A stretch of DNA of 64,000 nucleotides from Pseudomonas sp. PD9R (lineage in GTDB: Bacteria > Pseudomonadota > Gammaproteobacteria > Pseudomonadales > Pseudomonadaceae), in assembly GCF_019200975.1 (NCBI RefSeq), contig NZ_JAHTMR010000009.1:1-64000 (forward strand), in the 5' to 3' direction. Position numbers and translations under genes: made by a program. Below, in pieces: positions 36,053 through 44,176 of this stretch. Within the stretch, counting starts at the first letter, position 1, and every line of letters begins with the position of its first letter. Under the pieces are notes generated by a model, which saw nothing but the letters and a program-made list of their open reading frames with translations, ran no database searches and was not told the origin of the DNA.

Positions 36053-36098
36053 CTTGAGCGAGAGTAGGGGCAGTTCAAGATAGAACGCGGACCAATCT

Positions 36099-36200
36099 CT
36101 GTAGGAGCGAGCGTGCTCGCGATGAGCCTGAAGGCGACGCATTTTTCGGACTATACGCGTCATCGTTGACCTCCATCGCGAGCAAGCTCGCTCCTGCAGG
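36099..36200. repeat. REP-like inverted pair
   Basis: CTGTAGGAGCGAGCGTGCTCGCGATG faces CCATCGCGAGCAAGCTCGCTCCTGCAGG, upstream of the acyl-CoA ligase gene. If the ligase is driven from the LiuR region, this pair is in its 5' leader. Confidence 0.8.
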
Positions 36201-36241
36201 TAACCGCTGGTAGCCCATTAATAAAGACAATAGGGGTCGTC

Positions 36242-37936
36242 ATGGATCAACCCAGTGTAAACCCGCAGCGCAGCTACACCCGTGGCTCACAGGACAAAGC
36301 CTTGCTGGCGATGACCATTGGCCAGGCGTTCGACAACACCGTCGCTCAGCATCCGAACGGGGAGGCGCTGGTGGTGCGCCATCAACAGCTGCGCTACACC
36401 TGGCGACAACTGGCGGACGCTGCAGACCTGCATGCCAGAGCGCTGTTGGCGCTGGGCCTGCAGACTGGCGACCGTCTCGGTATCTGGGCACCCAACTGTG
36501 CACAGTGGTGCATCAGTCAGATTGCCAGTGCAAAAATCGGCGTGATCCTGGTCAATATCAACCCTGCTTACCGCAGTTCCGAACTCGAATACGTATTGAA
36601 GCAATCCGGCTGCCAATGGCTGGTCTGCGCCGGGGCCTTCAAGACGTCCAACTACCACGTCATGGTGCAAGGCCTGGTACCGGAACTGGCGCAGCAGTCC
36701 ATCGGAAAATTGCACAGTGAACGCCTGCCAGAACTGCGCGGCGTCATCAGTCTGGATGCGCAGCCGCCCGTCGGTTTCCTGCCGTGGTCGCAGCTGGCGG
36801 ATCTGGCGGGCAGCGTCTCGGTGGAGCAGTTGCACGAACGCCAGGGCAGCCTGCATTTCGATCAAGCGGTGAATATTCAGTACACCTCCGGCACCACCGG
36901 TTTTCCCAAAGGCGCGACCCTCAGTCACTACAACATTCTCAACAACGGTTACATGGTCGGTGAGAGCCTTGGCCTGACCGCCGCTGATCGCCTGGTGATC
37001 CCGGTGCCGCTGTATCACTGCTTCGGTATGGTCATGGGCAATCTCGGCTGCATTACTCACGGCAGTACGATGATTTACCCCAACGATGCCTTTGATCCGC
37101 TGTTGACGTTGAACACCGTCGTCGAAGAAAAAGCCACGGCGCTGTACGGTGTGCCGACCATGTTCATCGCCATGCTCGATCAGCCGCAGCGTGCGGAGTT
37201 TGATCTGTCGAGTCTGCGTACCGGGATCATGGCGGGGGCGACGTGTCCCATCGAGGTGATGCGTCGGGTCATCAGCGAAATGCACATGAGTGAAGTGCAG
37301 ATTGCCTACGGCATGACGGAAACCAGTCCGGTGTCGTTGCAGACCGGTCCGTCAGACGACCTGGAATTGCGTGTTACCACCGTCGGACGTACTCAGCCGC
37401 AACTCGAAAGTAAAATCATCGACGAGGCGGGCAACCTGGTCCCGCGGGGCACTATTGGCGAACTGTGCACCCGCGGTTATAGCGTGATGCTCGGTTACTG
37501 GAAAAATCCTGAAGGCACGGCAGAAGCTATCGATCAGGCGGGATGGATGCACACCGGTGACCTGGCGAGCATGAACGACGAGGGCTATGTGTGCATTGCC
37601 GGGCGTAACAAGGACATGATCATTCGTGGCGGTGAGAACGTTTATCCGCGGGAGCTGGAAGAGTTCTTCTTTACCCACCCGGCGGTGGCAGACGTGCAGG
37701 TGATCGGAATTCCTTGTTCGCGTTACGGCGAAGAGATTGTCGCCTGGATCAAGTTCCACCCCGGCCACAGCGCCACCGAGCAGGAGCTGCAAACCTGGTG
37801 CAAGGAGCGCATTGCGCACTTCAAGACGCCGCGTTACTTCAAATTCGTCGAGGAGTTTCCGATGACAGTGACCGGCAAGATCCAGAAATTCCGCATGCGT
37901 GAAATAAGCATCGAGGATCTCAAAGCGTCACGGTAA
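36242..37936 (+). CDS. AMP-binding acyl-CoA ligase
   Basis: 564 aa, FadD-like acyl-CoA synthetase. AMP-binding motif YTSGTTGFPKGATLSHYN, AYGMTETSPVS, GWMHTGDLA and the C-terminal PMTVTGKIQKFRMRE with the catalytic lysine. Divergent from liuA over a region with two LiuR-like sites, so it probably activates isovalerate or another short or branched acid, or a medium-chain acid from acyclic isoprenoid use, for the liu pathway. Exact substrate cannot be read from sequence. Confidence 0.85.
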   Translation: MDQPSVNPQRSYTRGSQDKALLAMTIGQAFDNTVAQHPNGEALVVRHQQLRYTWRQLADAADLHARALLALGLQTGDRLGIWAPNCAQWCISQIASAKIGVILVNINPAYRSSELEYVLKQSGCQWLVCAGAFKTSNYHVMVQGLVPELAQQSIGKLHSERLPELRGVISLDAQPPVGFLPWSQLADLAGSVSVEQLHERQGSLHFDQAVNIQYTSGTTGFPKGATLSHYNILNNGYMVGESLGLTAADRLVIPVPLYHCFGMVMGNLGCITHGSTMIYPNDAFDPLLTLNTVVEEKATALYGVPTMFIAMLDQPQRAEFDLSSLRTGIMAGATCPIEVMRRVISEMHMSEVQIAYGMTETSPVSLQTGPSDDLELRVTTVGRTQPQLESKIIDEAGNLVPRGTIGELCTRGYSVMLGYWKNPEGTAEAIDQAGWMHTGDLASMNDEGYVCIAGRNKDMIIRGGENVYPRELEEFFFTHPAVADVQVIGIPCSRYGEEIVAWIKFHPGHSATEQELQTWCKERIAHFKTPRYFKFVEEFPMTVTGKIQKFRMREISIEDLKASR

Positions 37937-37946
37937 AAAAATAAGA

Positions 37947-38019
37947 AGACCGCAGCCTTCGGCAGCTCCTACAGGTGCACACAAAACCATGTAGGAGCTG
38001 CCGAAGGCTGCGATCTTTT
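37947..38019. repeat. REP-like inverted pair
   Basis: GACCGCAGCCTTCGGCAGCT and its inverted partner TGTAGGAGCTGCCGAAGGCTG, facing outward. It lies between the ligase gene and the bidirectional terminator at 38044. Confidence 0.8.
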
Positions 38020-38040
38020 AAAAAGCCAAACACCAGACAG

Positions 38041-38421
38041 CACAAAGGGGAGCCGAAGCTCCCCTTTAATTTTTCGTTGCGCGTGCTCTTTTTTTATTAT
38101 TGAGGGGCGGTCTGTTTTTGTTTTTGGTAACCGTGACCCTTTACCGCTGTTTTTTTCGATCCCCATCCGGGATCAAGAGCAAACGTATTTTTTTGAGCGC
38201 TGATCTACTTTTTCGCTAAGCGATCCAACCAGTTCGGGAGCTACCTCAAGGTAGTTTTATTGTTCTCTGCCCGGTTGCGGGTTACTCCGAAAAGCACCCT
38301 GAAAAGCACATCTTCTCCAAAAAAATCTGTTAGCTGCGTCTCTGCCGTGTTGTTTTTGTTATGTCAGAGTCGTTACGTCTTGTTTTTATTAGGTTTGCCG
38401 CTTTTTTTATTCTTGTTATGC
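38041..38421 (-). ncRNA. crcY: CrcY-type carbon catabolite repression sRNA
   Basis: About 380 nt A/T-rich transcript on the minus strand, beginning near GCATAACAAGAATAAAAAAAG and ending at a GGGGAGC-TTCG-GCTCCCC hairpin. At least six AAnAAnAA-type Crc/Hfq motifs are visible: AACAAGAA, AATAAAAA, AACAAAAACAAC, AACAATAA, AAAAACAAAAAC and AATAATAA. A sigma-54 promoter (TTGGCAC...TGCT) precedes it and TGTTAC/GTAACA half-sites like CbrB sites lie further upstream. In P. putida CrcY lies beside the HMG-CoA lyase gene, as here. Role: titrates Hfq/Crc to relieve catabolite repression when CbrAB is active. Confidence 0.9.
38044..38075. terminator. Bidirectional intrinsic terminator
   Basis: Perfect 10 bp stem AAAGGGGAGC/GCTCCCCTTT with a 4-nt loop. 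Read on the plus strand it is followed by AATTTTTC and ends the acyl-CoA ligase transcript; on the minus strand the loop is the very stable TTCG and it would end CrcY, although the T run there is only three. Confidence 0.88.
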
Positions 38422-38430
38422 AATAGAGAT

Positions 38431-38447
38431 AGCAGGTGTCGTGCCAA
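38431..38447 (-). promoter_or_regulatory. Sigma-54 promoter of CrcY
   Basis: Minus strand TTGGCACGACACCTGCT: GG (38445-38444), 10 bp, GC (38433-38432), the invariant -24/-12 spacing. The predicted start about 12 nt downstream, near 38420, gives GCATAACAAG, similar to the known CrcZ start. Confidence 0.88.
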
Positions 38448-38527
38448 CTTTTAAAAACCCTTTAAAATCAACAGTTTGAAATTTTGTAAGGTTTTTCACT
38501 CAGGCAAACCCTGACAATTTGTTTCCG

Positions 38528-38568
38528 TGTTACTCGCTTTTGCCCACGTTTCAGATACAGCGGTAACA
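38528..38568. promoter_or_regulatory. Candidate CbrB enhancer site
   Basis: TGTTAC (38528-38533) and GTAACA (38563-38568) form an inverted repeat with 29 bp between the half-sites, 80-120 bp upstream of the sigma-54 promoter. CbrB enhancers are described with TGTTAC/GTAACA half-sites; the spacing here differs from the shorter published one, so a half-site may be missed. Confidence 0.55.
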
Positions 38569-38587
38569 CCTGGACACATCCGCGCAC

Positions 38588-39487
38588 TCACTGTGCGCTT
38601 CGGGCCTTGGCCACACGCGAACCGGTCGGGCGGCCCAGCACGCTGCAAATCTGCTGGCCGGCCAGGATCAACGTATCCAGGTTGATTCCGGTTTCAATTC
38701 CCAGCCCGTTGAGCAGGTAAACCACGTCTTCCGTGGCGACGTTACCGCTGGCGCCCTTGGCATACGGGCAGCCGCCGAGACCAGCGATAGAGCTGTCGAA
38801 CACCGAGATGCCTTCCAGCAGGCTGGCGTAGATGTTGGCCATTGCCTGGCCGTAGGTGTCGTGGAAGTGCCCGGCCAGTTTGTCCCGTGGCACGACGGCC
38901 GAGACCACATCGAACATCTTGCGGGTCGCGCCAGCGGTACCGGTACCGATGGTGTCGCCCAACGAAACCTCGTAGCAGCCCATGGCGTAGAGCTCGCGGG
39001 CGACGTGGGCGACCTGTTCCGGCGTGACGTTACCTTCATAGGGGCAGCCCAGCACACAGGACACGTAACCCCTCACTGACACACCGTGTTGTTTGGCCGC
39101 ATCCATGATCGGCACGAAACGCTCCAGGCTTTCGCTGATCGAGCAATTGATATTGCGTTGTGAGAACGCTTCGGACGCGGCGGCAAACACCGCAACTTCC
39201 TTGACCCCGGAGGCGAGGGCATCTTCAAAACCGCGAAGGTTGGGGGCGAGTGCGCCGTAGGTCACACCCGGTTTGCGCTGGATCTGCGCGAAGACCTCGG
39301 CAGAGCCTGCCATCTGTGGCACCCATTTGGGCGAGACGAAACTGCCGACTTCTATATAGCCGAGGCCCGCGGCCGTCAGTGCATCGACCAGTTGCACCTT
39401 GTCGGCGACGCTGATGGGTTGGGCTTCGTTTTGCAGACCGTCGCGGGGGCCGACTTCGACAAGGCGTACTTTGGTTGGAAGGGACAT
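38588..39487 (-). CDS. liuE: Hydroxymethylglutaryl-CoA lyase
   Basis: 299 aa TIM-barrel enzyme. VEVGPRDGLQNEAQPIS at the N-terminus and GLGGCPYAKGASGNVATEDVVYLL containing the catalytic Cys motif GGCPYA are diagnostic of HMG-CoA lyase (MvaB/LiuE). Cleaves HMG-CoA to acetoacetate and acetyl-CoA, the end of the leucine pathway. It is separate from liuABCD but downstream of liuR on the same strand. Confidence 0.95.
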   Translation of the reverse strand: MSLPTKVRLVEVGPRDGLQNEAQPISVADKVQLVDALTAAGLGYIEVGSFVSPKWVPQMAGSAEVFAQIQRKPGVTYGALAPNLRGFEDALASGVKEVAVFAAASEAFSQRNINCSISESLERFVPIMDAAKQHGVSVRGYVSCVLGCPYEGNVTPEQVAHVARELYAMGCYEVSLGDTIGTGTAGATRKMFDVVSAVVPRDKLAGHFHDTYGQAMANIYASLLEGISVFDSSIAGLGGCPYAKGASGNVATEDVVYLLNGLGIETGINLDTLILAGQQICSVLGRPTGSRVAKARSAQ

Positions 39488-39527
39488 GGGATTGGACCTG
39501 TGCTGATTGTCTGATGCTCAGAGAACC

Positions 39528-39621
39528 CTGTAGAAGCCGAGCTTGCTCGCGATGGCGCTCTTTCAGTCAACATCAATGTTGAAAGTCACGCCCTCATCGC
39601 GAGCAAGCTCGGCTCCTACAG
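39528..39621. repeat. REP-like inverted pair between liuR and liuE
   Basis: CTGTAGAAGCCGAGCTTGCTCGCGATGG faces CATCGCGAGCAAGCTCGGCTCCTACAG. It fills most of the 147 bp between liuR and liuE. Confidence 0.8.
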
Positions 39622-39634
39622 TGGATGGGCGGGT

Positions 39635-40036
39635 TTACTGAATGACTTCCTGACTCTTGATCGTCTGCTCCAGCGCCTGGATGCAACGCTCCTGCGCGGT
39701 ATCCAGTTCAAGCTTCATCTGTTCGATGTCGAGCATCTGCTGCTCCAGCTGTTCGCGACGTTCGGCGATTTTGGTCAGCATGGTTTGCAGCTGTTTTTGA
39801 TTGCCACCGGTGGGGTCGTAGAGCTCGATCAGCTCACGGCACTCGGCGAGTGAGAAGCCGATGCGCTTGCCCCGCAGGATCAGCTTCAGGCTGACCTTGT
39901 CACGGGGCGAATAGATCCGTTCCTGACCGCGCCGTTCCGGGCTGAGCAGGCCTTGCTCTTCATAGAATCGAATCGCCCGGGTGGTGATATCGAGCTCGCG
40001 GGCAAGGTCGGAAATGCTGTAGGTCTGGCTGCTCAT
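39635..40036 (-). CDS. liuR: MerR-family regulator of leucine catabolism
   Basis: 133 aa. MerR HTH (YSISDLARELDITTRAIRFYEEQGLLSPERRGQERIYSPRD) and a long C-terminal coiled coil (LTKIAERREQLEQQMLDIEQMKLELDTA), with no metal-binding Cys. Matches LiuR, which controls isovaleryl-CoA degradation genes. A palindrome TTGACGTTTACGTCAA stands 43 bp upstream, agreeing with sites 1 and 2 before liuA, so it is probably autoregulated. liuE follows on the same strand. Confidence 0.9.
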   Translation of the reverse strand: MSSQTYSISDLARELDITTRAIRFYEEQGLLSPERRGQERIYSPRDKVSLKLILRGKRIGFSLAECRELIELYDPTGGNQKQLQTMLTKIAERREQLEQQMLDIEQMKLELDTAQERCIQALEQTIKSQEVIQ

Positions 40037-40078
40037 GGGCGCGCTCGCAAAAGGTCATGGCGCTAAGCTAATGTCAGG

Positions 40079-40094
40079 TTGACGTTTACGTCAA
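40079..40094. promoter_or_regulatory. LiuR-type operator upstream of liuR
   Basis: TTGACGTTTACGTCAA, palindromic except for the two central bases; shares TTxACGTxxACGTxAA with the two sites before liuA. Confidence 0.78.
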
Positions 40095-40099
40095 GGGAG

Positions 40100-40166
40100 A
40101 AAAGATCGCAGCCTTCGGCAGCTCAGAGCATTCCAAGGAGCTGCCGCAGGCTGCGATCTTTTGATC
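40100..40166. repeat. REP-like inverted pair
   Basis: GAAAAGATCGCAGCCTTCGGCAGCTC and GGAGCTGCCGCAGGCTGCGATCTTTTG, between liuR's promoter and the end of the LysR gene. Confidence 0.78.
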
Positions 40167-40170
40167 TTCA

Positions 40171-41106
40171 TCAAACCACCTGCTTATCCAGCTTTTTCTC
40201 GTGCGCCGTCACCTGCTGGCACAACTCGATCATCTGCTCGCGCATCCAGCGGTTGGCCGGGTCCTGGTCGGTGCTTTCGTGCCAGTAGAGATGGGTTTCC
40301 ACGGGCGGTACGTCGTTGACCGGCAGGCTGAAAGCATGCAGGTCATTACGGCGGGCGAAGCGTTCCGGCACGGTCATGACCATGTCTGTCTGCTGCAACA
40401 CTTGCGAGGCCATCAGGTAATGCTGTGAGCGCAGGGCGATCTTGCGCTGGATGCCCATCTTGCCCAGGGCCAGGTCGACATGGCCCAGACCGCTGCGGCG
40501 GCTGGAGATGTGGATGTGGGTCAGGCCCAGGTAATCATCGAGGGTGAATTTTTCTTTGCCGGCCAGAGGATGTCCCTTGCGCATGGCACACACGTAGCGA
40601 TCTTCCATCAACTTGACGTGACGCACTTGCGGGTCGGTGTTGAGCGGCGCATCCACCGCGAAGTCGAGGCGACCGGCGGCCAGCTCCTTGGTGGTCTCGC
40701 GGCGTTTGGACAGGAAGCTCTCAATGATCACCGTCGGCGCCAGGCGGCGCAGGCGCTGGAACAGCGGTGGCAGGATCACCGCTTCGGTGAGGTCGGTCAT
40801 GCTGATGCGATAGGTCTTGACCGCCTGCAGCGGGTTGAAAATGCGGCTTTCCTGTACCGATACGCGCAATAGCGAGAGCGCGTTACGCACCGGGCCGATA
40901 ATGTTCTGGGCCATCGGCGTCGGCACCATGCCTTGGGCAGTACGCACGAACAACGGGTCGTTGAAGGTCTCGCGCAGACGGGCCAGGGCGTTCGACACCG
41001 CCGGTTGGGTGATGCCGACAATCTGCCCGGCGCGGGTCAGGTTGGCTTCGGTGTAGATCGCGTCGAAGACGATGAAAAGGTTGAGGTCGACCTTGCTCAG
41101 ATTCAT
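40171..41106 (-). CDS. LysR-family regulator (NodD/LeuO-like group)
   Basis: 311 aa from ATG 41106 (MNLSKVDLNLFIVFDAIY), the typical start of the NodD/LeuO/PA2206-like LysR group; extension upstream lacks support. HTH TEANLTRAGQIVGITQPAVSNALARLRETFNDPLFVR. Divergent from the acyl-CoA dehydrogenase gene at 41295, which it probably controls. Effector unknown. Confidence 0.85.
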   Translation of the reverse strand: MNLSKVDLNLFIVFDAIYTEANLTRAGQIVGITQPAVSNALARLRETFNDPLFVRTAQGMVPTPMAQNIIGPVRNALSLLRVSVQESRIFNPLQAVKTYRISMTDLTEAVILPPLFQRLRRLAPTVIIESFLSKRRETTKELAAGRLDFAVDAPLNTDPQVRHVKLMEDRYVCAMRKGHPLAGKEKFTLDDYLGLTHIHISSRRSGLGHVDLALGKMGIQRKIALRSQHYLMASQVLQQTDMVMTVPERFARRNDLHAFSLPVNDVPPVETHLYWHESTDQDPANRWMREQMIELCQQVTAHEKKLDKQVV

Positions 41107-41294
41107 GCGCTGCACTCTTGTTTTTAGGGGCGTCTTGATCGGACCCGAGGGCCTTGCCAATCAGCCGATCATATATCGGTGATGAATGTTAATACACGCC
41201 GAGAATAGGCTAGGTAAATTTTCGTAGTTGTTCTAGCATCGATTGCATGACCTGAACAACTCATCGAAACCCCGTTAAAAAGGTAGAGCTGCCC

Positions 41295-42524
41295 ATGGAT
41301 TTCGCTTATTCGCCCAAGGTGCAACAACTGCGTGAGCGCGTGACCGCGTTCATGGACACCTACGTTTATCCCGCCGAAGCCGTGTTCGAGCGCCAAGTCG
41401 CCGAGGGCGATCGCTGGCAGCCGACGGCAATCATGGAAGAACTCAAACTCAAGGCCAAGGCCGAAGGCTTGTGGAATTTGTTTCTCCCTGAGTCCGAACT
41501 CGGCGCCGGCCTGACCAACCTCGAATACGCACCCCTGGCGGAAATCATGGGACGCTCGTTGCTGGGCCCTGAGCCGTTCAATTGCTCCGCGCCGGACACC
41601 GGCAACATGGAAGTGCTGGTGCGCTACGCTAATGAAGAACAGAAACAACGCTGGCTAGAACCGCTGTTGCGCGGCGAGATTCGCTCCGCGTTCGCCATGA
41701 CTGAGCCGGACGTTGCGTCCTCCGATGCCACCAACATGGCCGCCCGAGCCGTGCGCGATGGTGACGAGTGGGTGATCAACGGCAAGAAATGGTGGACCTC
41801 CGGCGCCTGTGATCCACGCTGCAAGATCCTGATCTTCATGGGCCTGAGCAACCCCGACGCGCCGCGCCATGCCCAGCACTCGATGATTCTGGTGCCGGTC
41901 GATACCCCCGGCGTGAAGATCGTGCGTCCGCTGCCGGTGTTCGGTTACGACGACGCGCCGCACGGCCATGCCGAAGTGCTATTCGAAAACGTGCGGGTGC
42001 CGTACGAAAACGTCCTGCTGGGCGAAGGACGCGGCTTCGAAATCGCCCAAGGCCGCCTCGGCCCTGGCCGGATTCACCACTGCATGCGTTCGATCGGCAT
42101 GGCTGAACGCGCACTGGAATTGATGTGCAAGCGCTCGGTGAACCGTACGGCGTTCGGCAAGCCGCTGGCACGCCTGGGTGGCAACATCGACAAGATCGCC
42201 GACTCGCGGATGGAGATCGACATGGCGCGCCTGCTGACCTTGAAAGCGGCGTACATGATGGACACCGTTGGCAACAAAGTGGCCAAAAGTGAAATCGCGC
42301 AGATCAAGGTCGTGGCGCCGAACGTGGCCTTGCGGGTGATCGACCGGGCGATCCAGATTCATGGCGGGGCAGGGGTTTCAAATGATTTCCCGCTGGCCTA
42401 CATGTATGCGATGCAGCGAACTCTGCGCCTGGCCGATGGCCCGGACGAAGTGCACCGCGCGGCGATCGGCAAGTTCGAGATCGGCAAGTACGTGCCGAAG
42501 GAAATGATGCGTAGCAGTCATTAA
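41295..42524 (+). CDS. Acyl-CoA dehydrogenase
   Basis: 409 aa FAD acyl-CoA dehydrogenase of the ACAD10/11-like group: FRP-type ALTEPDVASSDATN (here AMTEPDVASSDATNMAARAV), GRGFEIAQGRLGPGRIHHCMRSIGMAERALELM, and IQIHGGAGVSNDFPLAYMYA. No neighbouring hydratase or ligase, so substrate cannot be assigned; the nearby liu genes have their own dehydrogenase. Controlled probably by the divergent LysR. Confidence 0.88.
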   Translation: MDFAYSPKVQQLRERVTAFMDTYVYPAEAVFERQVAEGDRWQPTAIMEELKLKAKAEGLWNLFLPESELGAGLTNLEYAPLAEIMGRSLLGPEPFNCSAPDTGNMEVLVRYANEEQKQRWLEPLLRGEIRSAFAMTEPDVASSDATNMAARAVRDGDEWVINGKKWWTSGACDPRCKILIFMGLSNPDAPRHAQHSMILVPVDTPGVKIVRPLPVFGYDDAPHGHAEVLFENVRVPYENVLLGEGRGFEIAQGRLGPGRIHHCMRSIGMAERALELMCKRSVNRTAFGKPLARLGGNIDKIADSRMEIDMARLLTLKAAYMMDTVGNKVAKSEIAQIKVVAPNVALRVIDRAIQIHGGAGVSNDFPLAYMYAMQRTLRLADGPDEVHRAAIGKFEIGKYVPKEMMRSSH

Positions 42525-42540
42525 GACCGAGTCATCGTTC

Positions 42541-42607
42541 TTCGCGGGCAAGCCTCGCTCCTACAGGTTTAGTGTGACCTGTAGGAGCGAGGCTTGCCCG
42601 CGAAGGC
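42541..42607. repeat. REP-like inverted pair
   Basis: TTCGCGGGCAAGCCTCGCTCCTACAGG and CCTGTAGGAGCGAGGCTTGCCCGCGAAGG, facing outward, between convergent genes. It is the GGCTTGCCCGCGAA sub-type of the second REP family. Confidence 0.8.
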
Positions 42608-42637
42608 GTCCGCCTATTCAACACAGCAACATGAGAT

Positions 42638-43978
42638 TCAGTAAACCCAAACCTCAACCCGCCGATTCTTGATCCGCCCTTCATCCGCGCTATTGGCCGC
42701 CACTGGCATCTCGGCGCCAAAGCCACGAATCTCGCGGAACACCACGCCGCTTTTCACCAGTTCTCGTCGCACCGCCATGGCCCGCAACTTCGACAGTAGA
42801 TCGGCGCGTGCCGGGTCGCTCTTGGCATCGCCAAATCCCACCAGTGTTACCTGCCGATCGGTTTTGTCGTGTTGCTTTATATAGTCGAGCACCCGTGAAA
42901 GGTCCTGCCGTGCCTTGTTGTCCAGGCTGGCGCTGCCTTCTTCGAAGCGAAAGTTCACGGTCAGTCGCTGGGCGTGACGGCTGAGCGCCTGATAACCCTC
43001 GGGCATCAACGCATTCGGCGTGACGGCCATGGCCTGCACCGTCTGGGCGATAAAACCGTTGGCGGCGACAATCGCCTGGCCCTGGCTGCTCTGGGCGAAC
43101 GCTACCAGCGCTTCGGCCCAGGGATTGTTCCCGGCAGGCGGCAGGTAAAAGAACAATCGGCGCGACAGCGGGTAGTCTTCCGTGGCGATCAGGCTGTTGA
43201 GCGGCAACATGGCCTGGGATTGACCGTCGACAATCGCCACGGCCTTGGCCTGACGCACGTAGGGCAAGCCGATAAAACCGATAGCTTGCGGGTCCAGGCT
43301 GACAGCGTCGGACAACTGCTCGCTGGATTCGAACCGTTTCGCCGCGCTGCTCAGGTTTTTCCCACGGCTGCTGAGGACTAATTCCTTGAAGGTGTCGTAC
43401 GTGCCGGACTGATCATCCCGTGCATACAGATGAATCGTTCCACCGCTGCCGCCGAGTTCTTCCCAGGTTTTGGCTTCGCCACTGAAAATGCGCGCCAGTT
43501 GCACGGTGTTGAGTTGGTTCAGCGGGTTTTGCGGGTGAAGGATGATCGCCAGGCCGTCGATCGCGATAACCTGTTCGGCGCCGGCGCTTTTCAGATCGCC
43601 GAGCATCTGCAGGTCAACCACCTCGCTGTCCTTGATCGGACGCGATGAAGCGGCGAGGTCGGCGTTGGCGGTTTTCAGTGCGGTGAAACCGGTGCTGGAA
43701 CCGTGGGCCGCGAGTTCCACCTCGACCCGGCGTCCTTGTAGGGTTTCACCAACGATCCGCAGCTCGTTGGCCTTGTCCGGGGCTTCGCTGTGCACCTTTA
43801 GCAGACCCTGTTCACGCAACAACCCTTCGACCAGCGCCGGACCCAGTGCCGCGCCGATGGTGTTGGAACCCTGGATGCGTAGCACCGGGCCATGGTCGGG
43901 CACCGGCAAGCCGCTGGCCGCGGCCATTTGTGGCAGCCAATTGCACAGCATCAACAGGAACAACACGCGCAGCGTCAT
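42638..43978 (-). CDS. PstS-like phosphate-binding protein fused to an OmpA domain
   Basis: 446 aa with signal peptide (to about AAA at 21). Residues 30-310 form a PstS-like periplasmic binding domain (LRIQGSNTIGAALGPALVEGLL, RDDQSGTYDTFKELVLS, AIGFIGLPYVRQAKAVAI). Residues 331-446 form an OmpA/MotB peptidoglycan-binding domain (TLVGFGDAKSDPARADLLSKLRAMAVRREL and IKNRRVEVWVY). A peptidoglycan-tethered phosphate (or other anion) binding protein is inferred. No pst genes beside it. Confidence 0.85.
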   Translation of the reverse strand: MTLRVLFLLMLCNWLPQMAAASGLPVPDHGPVLRIQGSNTIGAALGPALVEGLLREQGLLKVHSEAPDKANELRIVGETLQGRRVEVELAAHGSSTGFTALKTANADLAASSRPIKDSEVVDLQMLGDLKSAGAEQVIAIDGLAIILHPQNPLNQLNTVQLARIFSGEAKTWEELGGSGGTIHLYARDDQSGTYDTFKELVLSSRGKNLSSAAKRFESSEQLSDAVSLDPQAIGFIGLPYVRQAKAVAIVDGQSQAMLPLNSLIATEDYPLSRRLFFYLPPAGNNPWAEALVAFAQSSQGQAIVAANGFIAQTVQAMAVTPNALMPEGYQALSRHAQRLTVNFRFEEGSASLDNKARQDLSRVLDYIKQHDKTDRQVTLVGFGDAKSDPARADLLSKLRAMAVRRELVKSGVVFREIRGFGAEMPVAANSADEGRIKNRRVEVWVY

Positions 43979-44100
43979 GCCGGCACCTTAAATAGCCAAA
44001 GGAGGTGCCAGGAGATTAAGTCAGTAAGGTTTCCAAAAAATGACAGATCAAAAGATCGTCCGAACGCGGCCCGATCCTGCGGCAGTGGGATTTGCATTCA

Positions 44101-44132
44101 CCTGTAGGAGCTGCCGAAGGCTGCGATCTTTT
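44101..44132 (+). repeat. REP-like element feeding a tandem repeat
   Basis: CCTGTAGGAGCTGCCGAAGG through GCGATCTTTT; its last eight bases GATCTTTT are the unit of the tandem array that follows. Confidence 0.8.
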
Positions 44133-44172
44133 GATCTTTTGATCTTTTGATCTTTTGATCTTTTGATCTTTT
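44125..44172. repeat. Tandem repeat (GATCTTTT)x6
   Basis: Six perfect 8 bp units, starting inside a REP copy and ending 4 bp before the xthA stop codon. Probably expanded by slippage from the REP tail. Six GATC sites in 48 bp. Confidence 0.97.
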
Positions 44173-44176
44173 GCTT

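Noticed and set aside
44125..44172. Tandem GATCTTTT repeat as a CRISPR or regulatory array
   Set aside because: Contiguous 8 bp units without spacers, starting in a REP tail; slippage is sufficient.
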